Shown here: positions 1 to 6,368 of the stretch, one piece after another
Position numbering within the stretch: position 1 is the first letter of the stretch
Layout: every line of letters starts with the position of its first letter
NCBI GenBank assembly: GCA_016195215.1
Contig: JACPZY010000120.1
Location: forward strand, 1 to 32,677
Reading direction: 5' to 3'
Source: Actinomycetota bacterium
GTDB taxonomy: Bacteria > Actinomycetota > Actinomycetes > Nanopelagicales > Nanopelagicaceae
DNA length: 32,677 bases
Notes under the pieces: model-generated
Databases searched by the model: none
What the model saw: the letters and a program-made list of their open reading frames with translations, nothing else
Told to the model about the DNA's origin: nothing
Program-made: the position numbers and the translations under genes

Positions 1-2
1 TA

Positions 3-71
3 ATCACTACCGCCGGAGAGTTGCTCGCAGAACTCACACTAGATGAAGAGAAGGACTACCAACCTCAATGA
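3..71 (+). CDS. C-terminal end of an IS481-like / integrase-core transposase (truncated by window edge)
   Basis: Frame 3 reads ITTAGELLAELTLDEEKDYQPQ*. The ending L..LTLD...DYQP resembles the C-terminus of actinobacterial IS481-family transposases. Only 22 aa are visible. Confidence 0.45.
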   Translation: MTTAGELLAELTLDEEKDYQPQ

Positions 72-105
72 AAGACACTTCCAATGAAATAGTTGAGTGT
101 CTAGT

Positions 106-142
106 ATGTCTGGAGACATCCGTCCTCGATGTCTGGAGACAC
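106..142. repeat. Two direct copies of near-palindrome ATGTCTGGAGACA (106-118 and 129-141), probably IS terminal region
   Basis: atgtctggagacatccgtcctcgatgtctggagacac. TGTCT-GG-AGACA is self-complementary around GG. Lies just downstream of the transposase tail. Confidence 0.5.
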
Positions 143-150
143 CACACGGA

Positions 151-221
151 GTTAACGACGGGAATCGAACCCGCACCTGCTATTTGGCTAAAGAGCCATG
201 CTGCCACTACACCACGCTAAC
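151..221 (-). tRNA. tRNA-like gene 1, atypical anticodon arm; isotype not assigned
   Basis: Reverse complement GTTAGCG TG GTGT AGTGGCA GCAT G GCTCT TTAGCCAA ATAGC AGGT GCGGG TTCGATT CCCGT CGTTAAC. Acceptor (7 bp with one G-U), D arm and T arm pair well. The anticodon stem has one mismatch and an 8-nt loop. CCA is not encoded. Confidence 0.65.
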
Positions 222-309
222 AACGCGGGTAAATAGTGGTGTTTGCCAGAAATCATTTTAATCAGTCGAAGATGTTTTGTTGATAGCGGGCAGTTGTGTA
301 CTGCAAGCA

Positions 310-342
310 AGAACGGCCTTGGATAATTACCAAAGCCGTTCT
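310..342. terminator. Hairpin A (13-bp stem, one mismatch, 7-nt loop)
   Basis: agaacggccttgg ataatta ccaaagccgttct. Confidence 0.6.
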
Positions 343-344
343 CG

Positions 345-466
345 TCGCTAACTCCAAGGCCCGATACTTGATGATGAAGATAGCCACTCTTCGCATCGCA
401 CCATTTCCTTGCAAACTTCAAGGCGATGAAATTCTGGCATAAATCTCCGCTACTCGGAGTAACAAG
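345..466 (-). repeat. Conserved ~120-bp element, copy A
   Basis: gctaactccaaggcccgatac...catttccttgcaaacttcaaggcgatgaaattctggcataaatctccgctactcggagtaacaag aligns along its length with 1932-2057. Part of ORF 188..526(-), which probably is not a real protein. Confidence 0.6.
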
Positions 467-539
467 TGATCGATTCAGGAGATTTGCCGTAAATGTTGGA
501 TTACTGCGGTCCCATAGCCAGTCCACCTAAACTGGGCTG

Positions 540-962
540 GTGGAACACTATGGCGTCTACGGAGTGTGGCTGCAGAACGGTTTAGTCGTTGCTATTCGAA
601 AAGCTCGGGGTCCCTACACTGGCATGCTCGATCTTCCCGGTGGCTCGCCGGAACTTGGTGAGACTGCCATTGACACACTGGAACGAGAGTTGCGTGAGGA
701 GTGTGGGGTAACAAGCGTTCACGTCACTTCGTGGCACGCCTTCGATTTTCACGTTGATCGGTCCAGTTCAGGTGAGCCAATCCAGTTTCACCATACAGGT
801 CTTATCGCTCTCGTGGCCGTGCAAGATGAAGTTAAGTCGGTACAAGACGTCGAAGATGTGAAGGATGTCGAACTCATTGATCCAACTCAGCACTCCGTTG
901 AGAAGTTCACTCCTGCGTTCTCGTACGCGCTTTCCCTTCTCGCCCCTGACGCTGACGGGTAA
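540..962 (+). CDS. Nudix hydrolase
   Basis: 140 aa with Nudix box GGSPELGETAIDTLERELREECGV (GX5EX7REUXEEXGU). GTG start. Confidence 0.85.
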   Translation: MEHYGVYGVWLQNGLVVAIRKARGPYTGMLDLPGGSPELGETAIDTLERELREECGVTSVHVTSWHAFDFHVDRSSSGEPIQFHHTGLIALVAVQDEVKSVQDVEDVKDVELIDPTQHSVEKFTPAFSYALSLLAPDADG

Positions 963-982
963 GGACATCGAAGCAAGCATTA

Positions 983-1016
983 AGGGGTTGCGTTAACGAT
1001 TGGTGGGGTTGGCGAG
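983..1016. repeat. Short dispersed motif, copy 1
   Basis: aaggggttgcgttaacgattggtggggttggcgagg. Confidence 0.45.
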
Positions 1017-1144
1017 GATGCTCTATTCCACCGCATTAGGAAAGTTCCATTTTTTGACTGGCCGACCAACAAAGAATTCTTCATGATCTGCCGGGCAATA
1101 ACACTCTCGTCCAGACCCGATTTCCATGGTCTTCACATCGCTGC

Positions 1145-1315
1145 TTACTTGTCGCCAATCTCAAAGAGTGCAGCCGGGATTGATTCCCAACCCAGTACAT
1201 CGAAGATCTCTTGCATGCTCACTTCCCCGTCGTCAAGCATCTTTAGAACAGGGTCGTTGGTGTCATCTGCTATTCGGTCCGCTTCGGTCCTTTGAGTCGC
1301 CAACTTTTTAACCAC
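1145..1315 (-). CDS. Small 56-aa hypothetical protein (not in the ORF track)
   Basis: Reads VVKKLATQRTEADRIADDTNDPVLKMLDDGEVSMQEIFDVLGWESIPAALFEIGDK* from a GTG preceded by GAGGGA. Protein-like composition. The opposite-strand ORFs 1083..1311 are low-complexity shadows. Confidence 0.55.
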   Translation of the reverse strand: MVKKLATQRTEADRIADDTNDPVLKMLDDGEVSMQEIFDVLGWESIPAALFEIGDK

Positions 1316-1365
1316 AGTTAATCATCCCTCAACGATCGGAATTTGTGAAGTTATTTGTGCCGTTC

Positions 1366-1584
1366 TTAATGACCACGCAGAGTAATGATCATCAATCGTA
1401 GATCATCCGCATCGATGCCATGCTTGACTTGTATTTTCTGCTCGATCCAAGGAGAAATATCAAGTGATGCAATCCAAATTGGTTCCCAATTCCCCGTCGG
1501 TGGAGGATTTAAGAATAAGACGAATCTGTGATGTGTTAGACGGTAGGAGGTGTACCAGACGCCTCTGTTGATGATGCGGTTCAA
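1366..1584 (-). pseudogene. Possible small toxin-like (BrnT-type?) protein or remnant
   Basis: ...NWEPIWIASLDISPWIEQKIQVKHGIDADDLRLMIITLRGH*. The segment W-x-K-x-x-x-KHGI resembles BrnT-type toxins; the C-terminus looks cut short. Confidence 0.25.
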
Positions 1585-1595
1585 TAGAGAAACAG

Positions 1596-1631
1596 AAGGG
1601 GTGTATTAACGATTAGGGGGATTGGCAAGGA
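1596..1631. repeat. Short dispersed motif, copy 2
   Basis: aaggggtgtattaacgattagggggattggcaagg. Confidence 0.5.
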
Positions 1632-1649
1632 GATTGCGCACATAAATTG

Positions 1650-1678
1650 AAGGAGCCCCGAGTCACCTCGAGGCCCTT
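1650..1678 (-). terminator. Hairpin downstream of tRNA-like gene 2
   Basis: aaggagccccgag tcac ctcgaggccctt (stem with two mismatches). Confidence 0.4.
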
Positions 1679-1742
1679 GCTCAACTTCCCTAACTTCTTG
1701 ATCGATACCAATAGATCAGTCGTGAGAATTTAAGGCTGCGGA

Positions 1743-1814
1743 GTTGCCGACGGGAATCGAACCCGTCTCGGTAACTTGGTGAAAGTTGCAATGCGACCAC
1801 TACACCACGGCAAC
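1743..1814 (-). tRNA. tRNA-like gene 2; atypical anticodon arm (possibly Val-CAC, not certain)
   Basis: Reverse complement GTTGCCG TG GTGT AGTGGTC GCAT TG CAACT TTCACCA AGTTA CCGAG ACGGG TTCGATT CCCGT CGGCAAC. Perfect acceptor and T stems. One extra nt between D and anticodon stems, or else a 9-nt anticodon loop. CCA is not encoded. Confidence 0.65.
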
Positions 1815-1898
1815 ACCGTGCGCTTAGAATCGAGCAAATTGTTAGTAGGCCTGCAAGCCATGACTACCCCTGTGAATGCAACGGTGTTGTGCAGAAAG

Positions 1899-1932
1899 AC
1901 GAAGGACCTCGAATAATTTCGAGGTCCTTCGT
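1899..1932. terminator. Hairpin B (15-bp perfect stem, TAAT loop)
   Basis: acgaaggacctcgaa taat ttcgaggtccttcgt. Confidence 0.75.
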
Positions 1933-2057
1933 TTCGGCAACTCCAAGGCTGAATACTTTTGTGAAGGAGTAACCAGCTCCGGCACTCAACCATTTCCTCG
2001 ACAAAATCAAGGCGAGGAAACTATGACATAAATTCACGCCACTCGGAGTAATCAGAG
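1932..2057 (-). repeat. Conserved ~120-bp element, copy B
   Basis: ggcaactccaaggctgaatac...catttcctcgacaaaatcaaggcgaggaaactatgacataaattcacgccactcggagtaatcag; paralog of 345-466. Confidence 0.6.
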
Positions 2058-2068
2058 CGGAGAAGGCG

Positions 2069-2106
2069 AAGGGGGTGTATTGATGATTAGGGGTGCTGCT
2101 AACGAG
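2069..2106. repeat. Short dispersed motif, copy 3
   Basis: cgaagggggtgtattgatgattaggggtgctgctaacgagg. Confidence 0.5.
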
Positions 2107-2267
2107 GATCACGCCACTACGGGCTGCACCATATTTACCCGTCAGTCTCCCAAGCCTAGACTCGCGAAAATATCAGCAGGTACCCAGTGCCGACACCTTG
2201 AGTGTGAACGTACTGTTCGAGAGAATTCAATGACGTGAAGAGCACATTGCAAATGTAAGGAAGGACC

Positions 2268-2675
2268 ATGACGACCGGATATTCGGGGACTCCGCAGGCC
2301 CGCAAGCTTGGGATAAAGCCGGGCCAGCGGATCTGCCTCGACAATTCACCGCCAGGATGGCGCCTTACCGACCCGCCAGCCGACATATCCCTTGTTGGTG
2401 CTCGCGGACCTGCCGACATTGTCATAACTTTCTTTACCTGCGCTGATAAGTTATCCAGACGGTTACCTGCACTTGTGAAACGCATCTATCCCTCGGGTGC
2501 GCTCTGGGTCGCATGGCCCCGCAGGGCCGGAGGTCATGAGAGCGACATCACCGAAAATCTTATCCGCGAACATGCCCTCCCACTCGGTGTAGTCGATGTC
2601 AAAGTCGCCGCAATCGACGACGACTGGTCAGGATTGCGATTGGTCTGGCGAGTCAGCAACCGCGGCTATTCGTAA
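2268..2675 (+). CDS. DUF3052 family protein
   Basis: MTTGYSGTPQARKLGIKPGQRICLDNSPPGW...; GYSGTP..KLGIKPG N-terminus typical of DUF3052. Confidence 0.7.
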   Translation: MTTGYSGTPQARKLGIKPGQRICLDNSPPGWRLTDPPADISLVGARGPADIVITFFTCADKLSRRLPALVKRIYPSGALWVAWPRRAGGHESDITENLIREHALPLGVVDVKVAAIDDDWSGLRLVWRVSNRGYS

Positions 2676-2689
2676 AGACAATCCGAGGA

Positions 2690-2858
2690 TCAGGAATAAA
2701 TCTTTTTGAACAAGAACTTGGTCATTACCATCTTCGATCGTGGCTTCTAGGTCGTAACAGGCAACGAAACTCTCAAGATCACGCGCATTAAGCACAGCGA
2801 GGACTCGATCAACAACGGTTCTCATTAGAGGCACCATAACAAATACATCAGCTGGTGC
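2690..2858 (-). pseudogene. Truncated NTF2/SnoaL-like fragment
   Basis: VVDRVLAVLNARDLESFVACYDLEATIEDGNDQVLVQ resembles the N-terminal helix and first strand of SnoaL-like proteins, then homology stops and the frame runs antisense into the DUF3052 gene. Confidence 0.45.
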
Positions 2859-2860
2859 GT

Positions 2861-2893
2861 AGGGGGTGTGCTGACGATTTGTGGCAAAACTCA
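2861..2893. repeat. Short dispersed motif, copy 4 (most diverged)
   Basis: tagggggtgtgctgacgatttgtggcaaaactc. Confidence 0.35.
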
Positions 2894-2911
2894 ACTTGGA
2901 TCGAGTGTTCC

Positions 2912-3919
2912 TTAACGATTCTGATTAGCCCACGTTTTCAATATTGCTTGCTCTTTCTCAGGACTGATTCCAGGTGTCGACATACGTTCATTTAAGGGCG
3001 GTTGATTTACGTTCTGCATCGTTGCCCACGTGTCACTAACAGTTTCCAAAATTGACCGGCAATGGAGACCTGCTGTTGCTGCGCGAGTCGTGTCAATACC
3101 GAAGATGCCGTAAAGATTAGGGGATATCCAGATGGGCATTTCGGTCCAGGGCTGGACATCGTTTTCAATAAGAAACTCTGGCGGAATCCAAACGAAATTC
3201 GCATCTGACTCTGTCGTGAGCCGGCAGGCTTCGAGTAACTCCGAAATATTTGTATGGTTAGCGGGCGAAATCGCATTGAAGGCGCCGGCAATTCTTTGCT
3301 CTGCACACGTGACCATCCATGCTGCTAAATCGCGCGCATCTATGTACTGAAGTGCTAAGTCACTTGGACCAGGTGCGAGAACGTCCCCACCTTGAGCAAT
3401 TCGGTTTAACCACCACGGCAAGCGGCCGGGAATCTCGTAAGGTCCCAGGATTATTCCTGCTCTTGCTAAGAAGGATGAATTGTTTCCAAAACCATTTAGG
3501 ATCGCAATTTCTGCGCCACGTTTATCCGCCGAATAACTGGTCTGGTCAGCAGAAGGATCTGCCTCAACTGTTGGAGATTCCTCGTCCATCCCCAGCGGAA
3601 GAGGGTCCTCCGCGTAAACCGAACAACTAGATACGTAACTGTAATAAGAGGTGTGTTGACGCAGAGCCTTGACACTCTGTTCTACAACACGAGGCGCGGT
3701 CGCCCACGTGTCAAAGACGGCATCCCACTGCCGATTTAATGCAAAGTCGAATGCGCCTGGTTCTGTTCGATCGCTGAAGATTGACTCCACTTGGTCATTT
3801 GCCACACTCTGAGGCAACTCAGTTCGAGTAAGCGTCGTAACCTCATGACCTCGAGATATGGCCGCTTCGACAATCGCACGACCTACAAAAGCTCCACCGC
3901 CAAGTACAAGAATGCGCAT
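2912..3919 (-). CDS. NAD-dependent epimerase/dehydratase family protein
   Basis: MRILVLGGGAFVGRAIVEAAISRGHEVTTLTR Rossmann motif, SVYAEDPLPLGMDEESP, Y-S-x3-K. Confidence 0.85.
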   Translation of the reverse strand: MRILVLGGGAFVGRAIVEAAISRGHEVTTLTRTELPQSVANDQVESIFSDRTEPGAFDFALNRQWDAVFDTWATAPRVVEQSVKALRQHTSYYSYVSSCSVYAEDPLPLGMDEESPTVEADPSADQTSYSADKRGAEIAILNGFGNNSSFLARAGIILGPYEIPGRLPWWLNRIAQGGDVLAPGPSDLALQYIDARDLAAWMVTCAEQRIAGAFNAISPANHTNISELLEACRLTTESDANFVWIPPEFLIENDVQPWTEMPIWISPNLYGIFGIDTTRAATAGLHCRSILETVSDTWATMQNVNQPPLNERMSTPGISPEKEQAILKTWANQNR

Positions 3920-3991
3920 GTTGCGAAATCTAGAGTTTAGATGGCCATATGTCTATGGAGGTTGCAACTCACCAAAGAGAGTTTTGTGCGC

Positions 3992-4047
3992 CTCCAACTA
4001 AGACGGAGATGCCGCTTCGAGTCCTGTCACTGGCATATCACCAGAAA
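3992..4047 (-). repeat. 56-bp repeat, copy 1 (second copy at 17321)
   Basis: ctccaactaagacggagatgccgcttcgagtcctgtcactggcatatcaccagaaag; minus strand encodes SLSGDMPVTGLEAASPS*. Confidence 0.5.
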
Positions 4048-4055
4048 GGCTTTAC

Positions 4056-4615
4056 TCAATCGTTGGGGATCTTCGAATAGATAATCAAGTCATGACGACC
4101 CTTGCTCGTAAATCCCGCGTTTCTCGCGATTCCTTCACGGACGTAGCCGGCTTTCGTGGCAACTCTTTGAGAGGCAAAATATTTCCCGGTGCCACTCTCA
4201 CTTCAAGTCGCTGAAATCCAGTTTCCAGAATGATCCAGCGCGAGAGTATAACTAAGGCTTCAGTTGCAACACCTTTGCCTCGAGCCCAAGGCGAAGTCCA
4301 ATAACTTATCTCACATGACTTGCCGCGCCATTCCGCTCTCTTTATATCAATCACGCCTGCAAATTGTCCGTCGAGGTCAATGGCGCTTACTAGTCCAGTG
4401 CCACCCTCCTGTCTTTGGGTGGCGAAATCTAAAATGAACCATTGAGCGTTTTCGGTTGTATAAGGGAAAGGCAGAGGAAACCATTTTTGCATTTCATCAT
4501 CGTTGCCTGCAGTGAAGATGGCTTCTTGATCAGATAATGTTAATGGCCTTATGACGATTGAACCCGAGACCAAAGTGCAGGAGTCGAATTTTTGATCGGT
4601 CTTCATGTAGCGCAA
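4056..4615 (-). pseudogene. GNAT N-acetyltransferase with a -1 frameshift
   Basis: ORF 4085..4615 reads a RimJ-like GNAT up to RLEVRVAPGN. In another frame ASQRVATKAGYVREGIARNAGFTSKGRHDLIIYSKIPND* continues to 4056. Consistent with loss of one T in the TTTT run near 4178-4181. Confidence 0.75.
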
Positions 4616-4761
4616 TATTACGCAGAATTATAGATAGGCAGTCGCTTTCCAAGCTCAATTTCCATTTGGCCTATTCTGCTCCACTATGGGGTCCTAACAA
4701 TGAACTGAGATTCAGTTCTTTCATTCATTGAATGATCTTCAGTTTCAGCCATAATCAGTCA

Positions 4762-5298
4762 ATGGAAGGACTCCAAATCCGTGAAGCGCTTTTGAGTGAC
4801 GCGGAAGGAATAGCCAAGGTTCATGTTCACGCATGGCAAGAGGCCTACGTGGGTTTAGTACCGGATTTTTTCTTGCAATCTTTAAGTGTCGAAGAGAGAA
4901 CGGCTACCTGGGTCCAGAACATTGAGAATTCGCCGCCCAAGACACACATATTGGTGGCTGAATTGGATAACCGGATCGTTGGCTTTGTCAGCGTGGGGGC
5001 CAACAGGGAAAGTGGACCATCGGATCAAGGTGAGATATTTGCGATATACGTAGATCCGGAAATTCAAGGACGAGGCATTGGTGCCACACTCATGAAGGTG
5101 GGCATCCAAGCGCTCAGAAATGAATCTTTTGCGACGGGAATCTTGTGGGTTTTGGAGGGTAATTTGCTGACTCGCACATGGTACGAGTCGCATGGTTGGA
5201 AAACCGATGGAAAGACTAAAGAGGACTCCCGGGAAGGCTTCTTGTTAAAAGAAGTTAGATACGGAATTGATCTAGATCAACTATTTGCTCTTACTTAA
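4762..5298 (+). CDS. GNAT family N-acetyltransferase
   Basis: MEGLQIREALLSDAEGIAKVHVHAWQEAYVGLVPDFFL..., IYVDPEIQGRGIGATLM acetyl-CoA motif. ORF track starts at 4732. Confidence 0.85.
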   Translation: MEGLQIREALLSDAEGIAKVHVHAWQEAYVGLVPDFFLQSLSVEERTATWVQNIENSPPKTHILVAELDNRIVGFVSVGANRESGPSDQGEIFAIYVDPEIQGRGIGATLMKVGIQALRNESFATGILWVLEGNLLTRTWYESHGWKTDGKTKEDSREGFLLKEVRYGIDLDQLFALT

Positions 5299-5724
5299 TT
5301 GGCCACGAACAGCCCCCCCAGGCATAGCTTTAGTATGCACGTTGAAGTAATACAAACTTGGACGCATCGCAATTTCTGATAAAAGTGATGCTGCAACTTT
5401 GACGCAGTTTTGAGGTGCGCTATTGAATTTCATCGTATCGAAAGTGACTGCAACTGCACCATCTGCACCCTTCGCCCCTTTATGGATGTGAGACCCTGTA
5501 ACTTTCACTAATCCCATAGTTTTGATCGTGGAGCAAATAGTGCCCTTGGACGAGTTGAGAATGAAAGTTCCTGAGGATGAACCATTCATCACCCCCATGC
5601 CTGCTGTTTCATTCATTCCTGTAGCCGTGACTGCGAGCTTCGTAATGGCAGCGGCCCGTGCAGCAGGTGCTAATCCAATAGCGACAGCTGCGGCGGTGAA
5701 GGTGATAAATATTTTTTTTCGCAT
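5281..5724 (-). CDS. Secreted CHRD-domain protein
   Basis: Signal peptide MRKKIFITFTAAAVAIGLAPAARAA; SHIHKGAKGADGAVAVTF...YYFNVHTKAMPGGAVRGQL is CHRD-like. Confidence 0.8.
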   Translation of the reverse strand: MRKKIFITFTAAAVAIGLAPAARAAAITKLAVTATGMNETAGMGVMNGSSSGTFILNSSKGTICSTIKTMGLVKVTGSHIHKGAKGADGAVAVTFDTMKFNSAPQNCVKVAASLLSEIAMRPSLYYFNVHTKAMPGGAVRGQLSKSK

Positions 5725-6037
5725 TTCACTTTCCCTCCGATTTAGTTTTTCTCGTGTACAGTTATGATATTCGCTTCAGCATTTCGCTTTTCACGGTGCA
5801 AGGCGGCCCGAAAAGGCGCCATCCGTGAAATCCTCCCATCTAAATTCCTAATAAGGGAGATAAAATGAGGGCATAGTGGGAATGCTCAGTATTCTTTAAG
5901 TATGGTGACGATTTGCCGAGCCGGAACTCGGAGCGAGGAATCGCCTCTAAATTTGAATTTCTCTTTTCAACCCAGGAGGTAGAGGGACAGCGAGGAGAAG
6001 CAACCCGTCTGCCCTAAGGCTGGTCGGTCCCACTCGA

Positions 6038-6273
6038 TTGTGCCATTCTTATCTTGTGGAGCCACAACAGAATGTCATCGGGGGTGAGTTGGAGATCTGC
6101 AGCCTTGGTCCACTAACTGGCTTCTATCGCGATGGCAAGAAGCACTCAATGACGGTATGCCAACCGGCGTCGTCCTTGCCGCCACCAATGAAGCGGCTGC
6201 GCTCTATGTGTCAGTTGAGGCGCTCATCGCCAACTCGGTTGACGTCCCCTCGGATCCGAGTTCACTTCTCTGA
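6038..6273 (+). pseudogene. DUF2237 family gene with internal deletion and frame change
   Basis: N-part NVIGGELEICSLGPLTGFYRDG in frame 6038; C-part RWQEALNDGMPTGVVLAATNEAAALYVSVEALIANSVDVPSDPSSLL* from 6130 to 6273 in another frame. The middle of the domain is absent. Confidence 0.7.
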
Positions 6274-6280
6274 TCCGAGG
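6248..6280 (+). terminator. 9-bp perfect inverted repeat at the 3' end of the DUF2237 remnant
   Basis: CCTCGGATC (6248-6256) / GATCCGAGG (6272-6280). Confidence 0.35.
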
Positions 6281-6368
6281 ACGGATAAATTCCATAACGC
6301 ATAAGTGAATTACCAGAGTCAATGTTTATTCATCTACTCTAATTTTTTTGAGATTCGCGAACTCGCAG

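Noticed and set aside
106-142. CRISPR-like repeat
   Set aside because: Only two copies with a 10-bp gap and no cas genes; better explained as IS terminal repeats.
188-526. 112-aa ORF on the minus strand
   Set aside because: Its end is translated from the tRNA-like gene and its middle from hairpin A; treated as a repeat element rather than a protein.
1083-1311. Two plus-strand ORFs of 60-70 aa
   Set aside because: Ser-rich shadows antisense to the better 56-aa minus-strand ORF.
1864-2112. 82-aa ORF on the minus strand
   Set aside because: Overlaps hairpin B and the conserved element; weak start context. Similarity to ORF 188..526 reflects the shared DNA element, although a real short peptide cannot be fully excluded.
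983-2893. Integron cassette array with attC sites
   Set aside because: The repeated motif separates small genes, but I could not find proper attC core sites (RYYYAAC / GTTRRRY pairs), gene orientation is mixed, and no intI is visible.
5900-6037. Possible RNA element upstream of the DUF2237 remnant
   Set aside because: Some G/C-rich self-complementary patches, but I could not build a convincing fold or match a known RNA.
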